A program made the position numbers and the translations under genes. The notes beneath the pieces were generated by a model, which did not search any database, had not been told where the DNA came from, and worked only from the letters and a program-made list of their open reading frames with translations. Of a stretch of 64,000 nt of DNA, positions 53,820-63,056 are shown in pieces. This DNA is from Thermatribacter velox (GTDB taxonomy: Bacteria; Atribacterota; Atribacteria; Atribacterales; Thermatribacteraceae), in assembly GCF_038396615.1 (NCBI RefSeq), contig NZ_CP121689.1, forward strand, positions 1,500,001 to 1,564,000. Reading direction: 5' to 3'. The stretch's first letter is position 1, and every line of letters starts with the position of its first letter.

Positions 53820-54692
53820 ATGAAAATTCGACAAAGAGAAGGGTTAGTTGCTTACACCTTTTTGCTCCCTGCTTTAGCAATTGTTCTGAGCATGGTGGCT
53901 TTGCCTCTTGTGATGTCTCTCTACCTTTGTTTCACCGACACCCGTATTGATAGGCCAGGTAAGTTTATCGGCATAGAAAACTTTCGCTTTCTCTGGCAAA
54001 GCGACGTTTTCTGGACCACAGTTTACAACTCCATCCTGTTCACCTTTGCATCGGTGGTCCTTAAGTTGCTTATAGGCCTTGGTGTGGCTCTTCTCCTTTT
54101 TCAACCCCAATTTAAGAACAAATGGATAAGAGCCATCGTTCTTTTGCCCTGGGTTATACCCTCGGTTTTTGGTATCCTGGGATGGCTATGGATATTGGAC
54201 CCTCTTTACGGGTCGCTTAACTGGATACTGACCCATCTGGGTCTCTCTAAGATACCATGGCTGGCTTCGCCCTTCTGGGCAAGATTTTCAGTGATCCTGG
54301 TAAACACCTGGCGAGGTGTTCCCTTTTTCGCTATAGGCCTTCTGGGAGGGCTGGTAGGCATTCCCAAAGAAATTTACGAAGCAGCGGAGGTGGACGGAGC
54401 AAGCCCCCTCAAAAAGTTTTGGGCAATAACCCTTCCCCTCCTGAAACCTCCCTTGCTCGTGATAACGCTTTTTTCGATAGTCATGACCATTTCAGACTTC
54501 AGCATCGTCTACATCCTTACCCGGGGAGGGCCTGTGAACGCCACTCAGGTCTTTGCTACCTTAGCTTACCAGTACGGTCTAAGCGGGGGGAAACTGGGGA
54601 TGGGTGCGGCAATTTCTTTGTTCATGTTTCCCTTCCTACTTGTTTCAGCGGCGATTATGCTGGGAATTATAAGCAAAGGAGAAACTTATTGA
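53820..54692 (+). CDS. Carbohydrate ABC transporter permease, MalF type
   Basis: 290 residues, six membrane helices, EAA loop YEAAEVDGASPLKKF. It follows the hairpin and is 10 bp ahead of its MalG-type partner. No ATPase is encoded nearby. Confidence 0.9.
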   Translation: MKIRQREGLVAYTFLLPALAIVLSMVALPLVMSLYLCFTDTRIDRPGKFIGIENFRFLWQSDVFWTTVYNSILFTFASVVLKLLIGLGVALLLFQPQFKNKWIRAIVLLPWVIPSVFGILGWLWILDPLYGSLNWILTHLGLSKIPWLASPFWARFSVILVNTWRGVPFFAIGLLGGLVGIPKEIYEAAEVDGASPLKKFWAITLPLLKPPLLVITLFSIVMTISDFSIVYILTRGGPVNATQVFATLAYQYGLSGGKLGMGAAISLFMFPFLLVSAAIMLGIISKGETY

Positions 54693-54702
54693 GGATATAA
54701 CC

Positions 54703-55551
54703 ATGCGGAAGCAAAGCCGAAAAAAATACAAGTTAAACAGAATGCTTGCTCTCTCGTTACTCGTTGTGGTGCTGATCTTTGTGCTTTATCCCTTTTATTG
54801 CATGATTTTAAGCTCTTTTAAAACCACTCGTGAGCTGTACAACATACGTTCCAATCCACTGTGGGTCTCAAAACCCACCTTAGAAAATTATCTACACCTT
54901 TTTACCAAAACCAATTACCTCAAGTGGTACTTCAACTCGGCACTGGTGGCGGCAGTAACCACCAGCATATCCATATTTTCAAGCGTTCTGGCAGCCTATG
55001 CCCTGTCTCGCTTACGATTCAGGGGGGCAAAGCCCATGGGGACAGGCATATTTGTGGTGTACCTGATACCACAAACTCTGCTGTTCATTCCCCTTGCCAA
55101 GGTCGTGAACTCTCTCGGAGTAGCTAATTCTCTCTGGTCTTTGATACTCACCTATCCAACCTTCCAGATACCCTTCAGCACCTGGTTGCTCATGGGCTAT
55201 TTCCGCAATCTACCCAGAGAAATAGAAGATGCGGCCATGGTTGATGGTGCCTCTCGGCTTCGGATTCTCTGGGGTGTCGTTTTCCCCATGTCCTTGCCAG
55301 CAGTGGTAACCGTAACCCTTTTCTGCTTCACTCTTTCCTGGGGAGAGCTAATATACGCCCTGGCTTTCATTTCCGACTCCCTGAAGCAAACCCTGAGCAT
55401 AGGCACCACAACTGAGCTTATCAGGGGAGACATGTTTTTCTGGGGACCCTTAATGGCCGGAGGATTACTCGCTGCGATACCGGTGGTACTCACCTTTTCT
55501 CTGCTGGTAGATTACTACGTCTCTGGTCTGGCAGCAGGAGGTATAAAATGA
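54703..55551 (+). CDS. Carbohydrate ABC transporter permease, MalG type
   Basis: 282 residues, six membrane helices, EAA loop EDAAMVDGASRLRIL. TGAGGATATAACC precedes the ATG. Last gene of the three-gene importer operon; the aldolase gene downstream has its own promoter. Confidence 0.9.
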   Translation: MRKQSRKKYKLNRMLALSLLVVVLIFVLYPFYCMILSSFKTTRELYNIRSNPLWVSKPTLENYLHLFTKTNYLKWYFNSALVAAVTTSISIFSSVLAAYALSRLRFRGAKPMGTGIFVVYLIPQTLLFIPLAKVVNSLGVANSLWSLILTYPTFQIPFSTWLLMGYFRNLPREIEDAAMVDGASRLRILWGVVFPMSLPAVVTVTLFCFTLSWGELIYALAFISDSLKQTLSIGTTTELIRGDMFFWGPLMAGGLLAAIPVVLTFSLLVDYYVSGLAAGGIK

Positions 55552-55627
55552 TTTTTACCGGGATAAGCAAACCATGCGTTTACCAGAAACCCAAAGAAGC
55601 CGCAAAACGAAAAGGATACCACCCCAC

Positions 55628-55669
55628 TTGACAAGTCAGATAATAAGGTCTATTATTTTCACAAAGTGA
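55628..55669 (+). promoter_or_regulatory. Promoter and TCAC/GTGA operator of the aldolase gene
   Basis: TTGACA (55628-55633), a 17-bp spacer and TATTAT (55651-55656) form a strong promoter. The palindrome TCACAAAGTGA (55659-55669) covers the start site and matches TCACATTGTGA at 52373-52383 in form. Confidence 0.6.
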
Positions 55670-55706
55670 TGTTATGTTATCAAAATACGATAAAGGAGGA
55701 CCGGCT

Positions 55707-56657
55707 ATGCAAAGTTTTGATGAATTAAGAGAAAACATCAAGGGAGTCGTAGTGGTAATGACCACACCTTTCAAAGACAACTACGAAGTGGACGAAGAAG
55801 GAGTGCGCAAGTTAACCAGATTCCTCATCGAAAGCGGCATCAAGAAGGGAACCGGAGTGCTGGTACCAACTGGAAGCACAGGCGAATGCCCCATGCTCAG
55901 CGATGAAGAGCGGGCAAGAATTTTTAAAATAGTTAAAGAAGAAGCCGGAGATGCGGTACCTGTTCTCGGGGGATGCAATCATACCGACACGCGAACGGTT
56001 ATCAAACTGGTCAAATATGCCGAAGAAGCCGGGCTTGACGGCGTTATGATCAGCCCACCCTATTATTGGAAACCCAACGAAGAAATCATTCTCACCCACT
56101 ACAAAGCAATAGCCCGAGAAAGCAAAATGGGTATCATGGTTTACAACAACTGGTTCGCCTCCCAGTGGGACATTCCAGTAGAAACCTTGGCAAAACTGGT
56201 CGATGAAGTACCCAACATAGTGGCCCTCAAAGAAAATACCCCTTACATCGAAAAATTCTGGAAAGTGGTTAACGCCATCGGAGACAAAATCTCAGTTATC
56301 AATGGTTCAGGAGAACCTCACGAACCATACACAGCCCTCATGGGAGCCAGGGGATTCGTTACTGGAGAAGCCTGCATTATCCCCCAAACCTGTGTGGCCA
56401 TCTACCAAGCGGAAATCCAGAAAGATTATGAAAAAGTCAAAGACATACTGCTTAAGGCTAAACCTCTGCTTGACTTCTTCTTTGCTGGAGAGCATGGCGC
56501 CTCTTATCTCATAAGAATAAAGGCTGCAATGAATCTGGTGGGGTTACCCGGTGGCATTCCCAGACTGCCGCTTCTTCCTGCCAGTGAAGAAATCAAACAA
56601 CAGGCTAAGAAACTTCTGGATGAATACCCCTTGCCTGAACCATGGAATAAAAAGTGA
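55707..56657 (+). CDS. Dihydrodipicolinate synthase-family aldolase
   Basis: 316 residues, class I TIM-barrel aldolase. GVLVPTGSTGECPMLSDEER is the substrate carboxylate loop, MGIMVYNNW holds the catalytic Tyr and NIVALKENT the Schiff-base Lys. It splits or joins pyruvate with an aldehyde, as in KDG aldolase, N-acetylneuraminate lyase or DHDPS. The place among importers, an IclR regulator and hydroxyacid dehydrogenases favours a catabolic sugar-acid aldolase/dehydratase over lysine synthesis. Start at 55707 follows AAAGGAGG. Confidence 0.88.
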   Translation: MQSFDELRENIKGVVVVMTTPFKDNYEVDEEGVRKLTRFLIESGIKKGTGVLVPTGSTGECPMLSDEERARIFKIVKEEAGDAVPVLGGCNHTDTRTVIKLVKYAEEAGLDGVMISPPYYWKPNEEIILTHYKAIARESKMGIMVYNNWFASQWDIPVETLAKLVDEVPNIVALKENTPYIEKFWKVVNAIGDKISVINGSGEPHEPYTALMGARGFVTGEACIIPQTCVAIYQAEIQKDYEKVKDILLKAKPLLDFFFAGEHGASYLIRIKAAMNLVGLPGGIPRLPLLPASEEIKQQAKKLLDEYPLPEPWNKK

Positions 56658-56698
56658 ATCCTATCAAGCAAAAATGTGCGATACTTTCCGCGCAAGCT

Positions 56699-56719
56699 GG
56701 GGAGCCACATCGGCTCCCC
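56699..56719 (+). terminator. Hairpin between aldolase and Ldh2-type genes
   Basis: GGGGAGCC (56699-56706) pairs with GGCTCCCC (56712-56719) around five bases, 42 bp after the aldolase stop. The T tract is poor, so it may be a partial terminator. Confidence 0.5.
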
Positions 56720-56757
56720 TATTTGCTACTCTATCTTTATATAGAGAAGGTTGAAAA

Positions 56758-57796
56758 ATGGAAGCCATCATAGTTAAGGCGAAAGCGCTGAGCGATTATG
56801 CCCAATGCGTTCTTATAAAAGCAGGCCTGAAAAAAAGAGGATGCCTGCATAGTCGCTGATACCTTGGTGGAAGCAAACCTGCGTGGCGTGGACACCCACG
56901 GTATTGTCAGGTTGCCTCTCTACTACTTAAAGAGGATTAAAAAGGGGCTCATCAATACCGACCCTGATTACCGGGTCATCAAAAAGTCTCACAGTACTGC
57001 AGTGGTCGATGCAGACGATGGACCAGGACAGGTGGCCACTCTGGGAGCGATGGAACTGGCCATGGAAATGGCTAAACACAGCGGAATAGGATTAGTAACC
57101 ATTAAAAACAGCAGTCACTTTGGTATGGCAGCCTACTTTGCGATGAAAGCTCTGGAAAAAGACATGATAGGCATAGCCATGACCCATGCAGATTCCCGGG
57201 TAGCTCCTTTTGGAGCCAGAAAAGCCTACCTGGGAACCAATCCTCTGGCCATTGCAATACCCGCTGAAAAACATTTTCCAATAGTACTCGATATGGCAAC
57301 CAGCGTGACTTCAATGGGTAGCATAATACTTGCAGCCATGGAGGAGAGAGAAATACCAGAAGGTTTAGCTATCGATGAAAATGGTCATGCAACTACTGAC
57401 CCCAAAAGAGTCGCCGCCTTGCTTCCTGTCGGTGGACCTAAAGGTTCCGGTTTAGCAATTATCATTGACATTCTGTGCGGTATCCTTACCGAGTCAAACT
57501 TTGGTAATCACATCCACCGGGGAGACGATTTCTCCAAACCTGAAAAACTGGGACATCTTGTAGGAGCAATCAACGTTGCTTCTTTCTGTGACCCAGCAAA
57601 GTTTAAACACAGAGTAGACCAAATGATATCCGAAATAAAAAGTCTTCCTCCCGCTCCAGGATTTGATGAAATTCTGCTACCCGGCGAAAGAGAATTCAAA
57701 ACAAAAGAAGAGCGCCTGAAAAAGGGCATTCCAATCCCTCAAGAATTCTTTGAAAAACTACAGAGGCTCGAAGGTTGTTATCTGGAAACAGATTAG
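56758..57796 (+). pseudogene. Ldh2/MDH2-type malate/L-lactate dehydrogenase, frameshifted in an A7 run
   Basis: From the ATG at 56758 (GAGAAGG upstream) the frame gives MEAIIVKAKALSDYAQCVLIKAGLKK, then shifts at seven A (56830-56836) into a stop. With six A it would read KKEDACIVADTLVEANLRGVDTHGI and continue unbroken to 57796. The remainder shows IKNSSHFGMAAYFA (catalytic His region), AYLGTNPLAIAIP, LDMATS and LLPVGGPKGSGLA, typical of NAD(P)-dependent 2-keto acid reductases with the Ldh2 fold. About 345 residues if repaired. It may be a sequencing error, a mutation or slippage. It probably acted on a 2-keto/2-hydroxy acid from the aldolase pathway. Confidence 0.85.
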
Positions 57797-57814
57797 CATT
57801 TCCCCACAGTGTAG

Positions 57815-57835
57815 TATAATAACTGGCGGGTTATT
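57815..57835 (+). promoter_or_regulatory. -10 box and inverted repeat before the IclR gene
   Basis: TATAAT (57815-57820) overlaps an inverted repeat AATAAC-N6-GTTATT (57818-57835), a possible autoregulatory site of the IclR-type protein. Confidence 0.4.
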
Positions 57836-57880
57836 GTTTTTCATCCAGAGTTTGAGTTCTATCACAAAAGAGAGGATATG

Positions 57881-58660
57881 ATGCGTAACTCAAGAAAAAA
57901 TGACACCTTAAAATCGGTGGAAAGAGCACTTCAAATACTGGAAGCTTTTACTCTGGACCATAATGAACTGAGCGCTGCAGAAATCGCTCAGAAAACCGCC
58001 CTTCCCAAAGGAAGTATCTATCGCTTTTTAAAAATACTGCTCAACAAGGGTTTCCTGGTTCGTGATTTCCGGAGCGGCAAATACCGACTGGGAATCAAGG
58101 TCTTCGAGCTGGGGAGCATTGTCTGGAAGGGTATGAGCTTGAGGCAAGTGGCTCTGCCCCTCATGGAAGAGCTCTCCCGCTGGAGCGGAGAAACAGTACA
58201 CCTTGGAGTCCGGGATGGACATGAGGTAGTGTCTATAGAGGGTGCAGAAAGCGACCAATCCTTGCGAATAGCCCTCCCGGTTGGCAAAAGAGTTTGTCTC
58301 CATTCAACAGGTATTGGTAAGGCTATTCTTGCTTTCCTGAGTGATGAAGAAATTGAAGAAATAATTGAGAAGAAGGGGCTTCCAGTTTTCACACCCAATA
58401 CCATAAGCACCAAAGAAGCACTGTGGAAGGAAATCAAAACCATCAGAGAAAGGGGATACGCAGTAGATAACGAAGAAAATGAACCTGGTATACGCTGTGT
58501 TGCTGCTCCAATAAGAGATTACTCAGGCAAGGTTATTGCCTCCATGAGCATTTCCGGACCCTCTATGAGAATTACCGACGAAAAAATCCCCCTTTTTGCT
58601 CAGAAAGTTATAGAAACCTGCAAAAAGGTCTCCCGTAGCCTTGGCTACGTAGGAAGCTAA
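57881..58660 (+). CDS. IclR-family transcriptional regulator
   Basis: About 259 residues. The winged helix is LKSVERALQILEAF, LSAAEIAQKTALPKGSIYRFLKIL, GKYRLGIKVFELG. The effector domain follows with HLGVRDGHEVVSIEG, LHSTGIGKAILAFL and IRCVAAPIRDYSGKVIASMSISGP, all typical of IclR proteins that sense small organic acids. The ATG at 57881 is better spaced from AGAGG than 57878. It may control the surrounding sugar-acid genes. Confidence 0.92.
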   Translation: MRNSRKNDTLKSVERALQILEAFTLDHNELSAAEIAQKTALPKGSIYRFLKILLNKGFLVRDFRSGKYRLGIKVFELGSIVWKGMSLRQVALPLMEELSRWSGETVHLGVRDGHEVVSIEGAESDQSLRIALPVGKRVCLHSTGIGKAILAFLSDEEIEEIIEKKGLPVFTPNTISTKEALWKEIKTIRERGYAVDNEENEPGIRCVAAPIRDYSGKVIASMSISGPSMRITDEKIPLFAQKVIETCKKVSRSLGYVGS

Positions 58661-58685
58661 GAGTATGGCTACGAGAACGTGAGCA

Positions 58686-59654
58686 TCAAATAACTCCATT
58701 CACCACATAAAGCGGTCTTTCTCCTCGCTTAACCCGCAAGCAGTTTTCAATCACCACTTCGCCCAACCTCTCCAGAGCTTCCACTGTGCTCCCTCCAATG
58801 TGAGGAGTTAAAACCACATTATCGAACTCAAGAATTCTGTCCCCCTCAGGTAGTGGCTCTCTGTAAAAAACATCCAGAGCCACTCCAGCAATACGTTTTC
58901 TCTGCAAGGCAGCGATGAGAGCAGCGTGATCCACCAGTCCACCGCGAGAAGTGTTCACAAGATAAGCTCCGGGCTTCATAAGCTCAAACTCTCGCTCAGA
59001 TATAAAGTTCTGAGTCCTCTCAGTAAGCGGCATGTGAATGGTAACTATATCTGAGACTTGCAACAACTCTTCTTTGGAAACCAGCCTTACGTCGTGCCTT
59101 TTCGCAAAATCCAGGTTGGGTTGAATATCAAAGGCGATAACTTTCATACCATGAGCACGGGCTCTGAGCGCCACGGCTTTCCCAATGGCACCCAATCCCA
59201 AAATGCCCAGTACCTTGCCGGCAAGTTCCCGCCCGAGCCAGAAACGCCATACACCTTTTCTCAAAAAGGCATCAGCCTTCACTATATTTCTCAGCAAAGC
59301 TATGATGAGCCCTATGGTGAGGTCTGCCACCGAATCGGCATTGGCTCCTGGAATGTTGGCAACATAAATCCCCCACCTGGCGGCTGCTTCGCAATCCACA
59401 TTTTCGTATCCAGCCCCAAAACGTTGAATCAGCTTCAGTTGCGTAACTCCCTCAAGATCGGAAGCAACAACCTTTTCAACACCTCCGGTAACATAAACGT
59501 GAGAGCCAGCAAGTAGCGACCTTTTCTTCTCCTGAGTGATTGGACCCTCAGAAAGCACAACTTCAACTTCAAAGCCCTCTTTTTCTAACCTATTCTTCAT
59601 TCCCTCCACAAAACGAATGAATGACTCCGGGAAAACCAGGGCAACTTTATACAT
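58686..59654 (-). CDS. D-isomer-specific 2-hydroxyacid dehydrogenase
   Basis: 322 residues. The NAD-binding domain has LGILGLGAIGKAVALRARAHGMKVIAFD (GxGxxG then Asp). Catalytic residues are in LVNTSRGGLVDHAAL (Arg), REPLPEGD (Glu) and LTPHIGGSTVEAL (His). RFGAGYENVDCEAAARWGIYVANIPGANA is the substrate domain link. It resembles phosphoglycerate/glyoxylate dehydrogenases. It heads no obvious operon with serine genes, and lies next to an importer on the same strand, so a keto-acid reduction in sugar-acid use is likely. Confidence 0.92.
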   Translation of the reverse strand: MYKVALVFPESFIRFVEGMKNRLEKEGFEVEVVLSEGPITQEKKRSLLAGSHVYVTGGVEKVVASDLEGVTQLKLIQRFGAGYENVDCEAAARWGIYVANIPGANADSVADLTIGLIIALLRNIVKADAFLRKGVWRFWLGRELAGKVLGILGLGAIGKAVALRARAHGMKVIAFDIQPNLDFAKRHDVRLVSKEELLQVSDIVTIHMPLTERTQNFISEREFELMKPGAYLVNTSRGGLVDHAALIAALQRKRIAGVALDVFYREPLPEGDRILEFDNVVLTPHIGGSTVEALERLGEVVIENCLRVKRGERPLYVVNGVI

Positions 59655-59690
59655 TTCGTCCTCCTTCCCTTCTTACAGGGTGAAATCCTG

Positions 59691-60542
59691 CTAAGTTTTT
59701 AAAGCTCCTTCTGTCAATCCTTCAACAATGTATCTTTGGGCAATGATGAAAAATATCATCCCGGGCAGTATTGCAAAAACACCACTCGCACATATAGAAC
59801 CCCACTGAATGCCTTCGTCAGACACAAAACGGAAGATTCCCAGAGTGATGGGATAAAGTTCCGGGGAATTAAGGCAAAGAAGAGGGAACATGAATTCGTT
59901 CCAGGACCACAGAAAAGAAATGATTGCTACCGCTCCTACTCCAGGGGCTACAACCGGTAGCACAACTCGAATTAAAGCCTGAAGCCTGGTAGCGCCATCA
60001 ATTTCTGCTGCATCGAGCAACTCCCGGGGAAAAGCTCCAAAAATCCCTCTCAGCATCCAGATAGAAAGAGGATAAACCAGGACCACCAGAAAAGATATAA
60101 CCCCAGGTCGAGAATTCACCAAACCCAACCTGGTCAGCATAATTAAAAAAGGCAGCCAGAGGCTCTGAGGAGGTATGATTCTGGTAGCAAAAAAGGTAAA
60201 AGCTATCTTTTCACTACCGCGATAAGGATACATCACCAGACCATAGGTGGTCAAAACACCCACCACCAGCACAAAGGCGGTTACCACCAGAGCGTATATA
60301 ACAGAATTAAGAATGTTTAAAGGGATAGGGCTATTCAAGATAACCTTCACATAGTTATACAAAGTCCAGTCCTTTGGAAAAAGCGTGGGCGGCCAGGTGA
60401 AAATTTCACCTACAGACTTAAAAGAAGTTATGACTGTCCAGTATAAAGGAAAAAGCAAAATGGAACAGCCGATAATCAAAACTATATAGGGCGTCGCTTT
60501 CCACCTTATTGCTGCATCAATCTTTTCTCTAATCCAGCCCAC
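59691..60542 (-). CDS. Carbohydrate ABC transporter permease, MalG type
   Basis: 283 residues, six membrane helices, EAA loop LDAAEIDGATRLQAL. Follows its MalF-type partner by 6 bp. The hydroxyacid dehydrogenase gene follows 36 bp later on the same strand. Confidence 0.9.
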   Translation of the reverse strand: MGWIREKIDAAIRWKATPYIVLIIGCSILLFPLYWTVITSFKSVGEIFTWPPTLFPKDWTLYNYVKVILNSPIPLNILNSVIYALVVTAFVLVVGVLTTYGLVMYPYRGSEKIAFTFFATRIIPPQSLWLPFLIMLTRLGLVNSRPGVISFLVVLVYPLSIWMLRGIFGAFPRELLDAAEIDGATRLQALIRVVLPVVAPGVGAVAIISFLWSWNEFMFPLLCLNSPELYPITLGIFRFVSDEGIQWGSICASGVFAILPGMIFFIIAQRYIVEGLTEGALKT

Positions 60543-60548
60543 CCCGGA

Positions 60549-61415
60549 TTACCCCCTTTTCACGAAAACAAAATACAGCACGGGTCCTATGACCAGAGCC
60601 ACAGTTATAAACATCAAAACACTTATTGCTGCACCGTGGCCGAAATTGAGATAAGAGTAAATAGTCCGCATTAAATAAAGACCAGCATGAAAGGTAGCTT
60701 TGCCGGGTCCTCCCTTGGTAAGCGCGTAAATAAGGTCTGGAGTCCTAAAGGTAAACATCCACACTATGAAAAAGGCTATCAGCATTTGCTTTTCAACGAG
60801 AGGTAGTGTAACATACCTGAACTTCTGTAGCTCGTCAGCACCGTCTATCGACGCTGCTTCATAAACTTCAGCCGGAACACTCTCCATGCCAGCGTGAATC
60901 AAAACCGTCATGAAAGGCACATACACATAGGCCGTACCAACCATCGCCGTGGCCAGAGCCCAGGTGGGGTGATACAGAAAAGCAATATTGTCAGAAACAA
61001 TTCCCAAAAGGCGCAAAACATAGTTCACAATACCAATTTGGCCATCAAACATCCACTTGAAAACGATTCCGGAAAGCACCAAAGGCACAGACCAGGGAAG
61101 GATAACCAGCGTCCTGAAAAAAGCCCTCAATCGTTTGATTCTACGCAGAGACTCTGCCATAACCAGAGACACCAGAAAGGCCAACCCTGATGAACCCACG
61201 CTGTAGTAAAAAGCAACTCGCCAGCCAATCTTGAAGTCTCGAGAGGAAATAACCCGTAGATAGTTGCTAAATCCAACATATCCTCCCATGGTATATTTGT
61301 ACTTCATCAGGCTAACCACAAAGTTGTAAGCCAGGGGGTAAGCTATAAAAGCAAGAAGCACTATCAAGCCCGGAACCGAACACAGAATACCAAAAGTGCT
61401 GTTTTTTAGCCGCAT
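60549..61415 (-). CDS. Carbohydrate ABC transporter permease, MalF type
   Basis: 288 residues, six membrane helices, EAA loop YEAASIDGADELQKF. Start at 61415 (MRLKNSTFGIL) follows GGTGGGAG, itself just after the intergenic hairpin; 61424 is the alternative. Confidence 0.9.
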   Translation of the reverse strand: MRLKNSTFGILCSVPGLIVLLAFIAYPLAYNFVVSLMKYKYTMGGYVGFSNYLRVISSRDFKIGWRVAFYYSVGSSGLAFLVSLVMAESLRRIKRLRAFFRTLVILPWSVPLVLSGIVFKWMFDGQIGIVNYVLRLLGIVSDNIAFLYHPTWALATAMVGTAYVYVPFMTVLIHAGMESVPAEVYEAASIDGADELQKFRYVTLPLVEKQMLIAFFIVWMFTFRTPDLIYALTKGGPGKATFHAGLYLMRTIYSYLNFGHGAAISVLMFITVALVIGPVLYFVFVKRG

Positions 61416-61430
61416 TTCTCCCACCAGAAA

Positions 61431-61468
61431 ATAAGTTGTGGGAGGTTATTGCGTCTCCCACAACTTAT
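61431..61468 (-). terminator. Long stem-loop after the binding-protein gene
   Basis: ATAAGTTGTGGGAG (61431-61444) pairs perfectly with CTCCCACAACTTAT (61455-61468) around ten bases. On the minus strand it is followed by TTTTCTGG, a weak T tract. Confidence 0.75.
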
Positions 61469-61472
61469 GCGC

Positions 61473-62915
61473 TTACTGTAAAGTCTCATCAGCTTTTTCT
61501 TGTACCATCTGGAGAGCTTCATCAACCGTAATTTCGCCCTGGATAGCTTGAGCGAGAACTTCCACAAAAACATCCGCGATTTCGTTAAATCCGGGTGGAT
61601 AAATTTCAAAGGCGGCTTTCAGAGCAGCTTCACGACGCCCTTCAAATCCTGGAATATCGGCTGTGCTGTCTACAGGCGTGGGAGCAGTAATGCCGAGTTC
61701 TTCCGCAGCCCGTTTTGCCAAATTCCAATCTACCTTCTTAATCTCCTCCTCGGCATTCTCCCAGAGGTACAACAACCCTGAATCATTACCTTCTACAAAT
61801 AGCTCATTGCGCTGAGCCTCAAGGCTTCGTAGATAATCACCAAAGAGCTTCAAAGCAGCCTTGTAATTGTCAGCTATAGCACTATTAATTACCATGGAGT
61901 TACAACCAACCGTGCCTTTACCAGCATGTTCATCAGGGGTATCTGGAGCCCACTTTGGAGGAGCTATGGCGCCGAAGTCAGTCCCAACTTCGGGAGATAC
62001 CTTGAACCCATAAGCAGTTCCTGAAGATAACCCCAGCACAAATCCTGCTTTTCCGGTCGAGAAGAAGTCCCCAGCTCCAGCAAAATTCCAGGTAATTGAT
62101 TCAGGCGGAGCAAGTCCCTTCTTGATAATCTCAACCAGCCAGGAAAGAGCATTTTTGGCTTCAGGACTGTCAAAATGGTACCTTCCATTTTCAAACATTA
62201 GGCGTCCCTGAGAGTATACAAGAGGCAAGAAAGTTTCAAAAATATCGGGATTGGTTCCGGTGAAAATCAACGGATAGTAACCTTCAGGCTTCACCTCACG
62301 GAGTTTTTCGCCAATCTGGGTAAGTTCAGCAAAAGAAGAAGGTAGTCCTGCCCCAATTTCTTCAAGCCAGCTCTTGCGGTAGAAAATGGGGTGACCAATA
62401 TAAGTCATGGGCAAAAGGTAGTAATGGCCATCCCAGCCAAGATAATTGGCCATGTTCGGGTTGTAAAGAGCTTTCACTTCCTCTGGCCAGAAATCATCCA
62501 CAGGGCTCAGCTTTCCTGTTGCGGCAAGAGTGGCAAGATCAAAGGTCGGATTGTTAGCAAGCACAGCATGCACCGAAGTGTCACCAGTAGTAAGTACTGT
62601 TAACCCCTTAGACAGCGCTTCTCCAGGTGTGGCTGGGATTGCTTCAACCTTTATCCCGGTTAGTTCTTCAAAGCGCAACATGTTCATGCAAGTAGCAATA
62701 TCCCCTGCCAGTGAGCCAGAGTTAATAAACACAATTTTTTCTACGCCTTTTACAGCTTCCTTCCAGCCTTCAGGAAGGATATACTTATCCGCAAGCAACC
62801 TCTCAGGCCAGGGCTTGGGAGCATTCCAGTTGATCTGGCTCCAGGCCATTCCACAGAGCATCAACACTAAAGACACACCAATTAATGCCACCTTCCAGGT
62901 TTTTCCGAAAATCAC
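61473..62915 (-). CDS. Extracellular solute-binding protein of an ABC importer
   Basis: 480 residues, longer than the other binding proteins here. A GTG start at 62915 is chosen because GAGGAGGG lies seven bases upstream; the frame reaches a TTG at 62933. The signal peptide ends near CGMAWSQ. Mature features are KIVFINSGSLAGDIATCMNMLRFEELTGIKVEAIP and MTYIGHPIFYRKSWLEEIGAGLPSSF. It serves the permeases downstream. The ligand is unknown; the hydroxyacid dehydrogenase in the same unit points to a sugar acid or related compound. Confidence 0.9.
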   Translation of the reverse strand: MIFGKTWKVALIGVSLVLMLCGMAWSQINWNAPKPWPERLLADKYILPEGWKEAVKGVEKIVFINSGSLAGDIATCMNMLRFEELTGIKVEAIPATPGEALSKGLTVLTTGDTSVHAVLANNPTFDLATLAATGKLSPVDDFWPEEVKALYNPNMANYLGWDGHYYLLPMTYIGHPIFYRKSWLEEIGAGLPSSFAELTQIGEKLREVKPEGYYPLIFTGTNPDIFETFLPLVYSQGRLMFENGRYHFDSPEAKNALSWLVEIIKKGLAPPESITWNFAGAGDFFSTGKAGFVLGLSSGTAYGFKVSPEVGTDFGAIAPPKWAPDTPDEHAGKGTVGCNSMVINSAIADNYKAALKLFGDYLRSLEAQRNELFVEGNDSGLLYLWENAEEEIKKVDWNLAKRAAEELGITAPTPVDSTADIPGFEGRREAALKAAFEIYPPGFNEIADVFVEVLAQAIQGEITVDEALQMVQEKADETLQ

Positions 62916-63056
62916 TCTAAACCCTCCTCTCAAAAATTATTGAAACAAGCTCTGAAAAACAAGATACGCGGAACACGTCGAAGAAAAGCCACCACCTCCT
63001 CTGACTTTATCGTTGCCTAAACCCTTAACCTCTCCCAAACTTTTCTACATCATATA

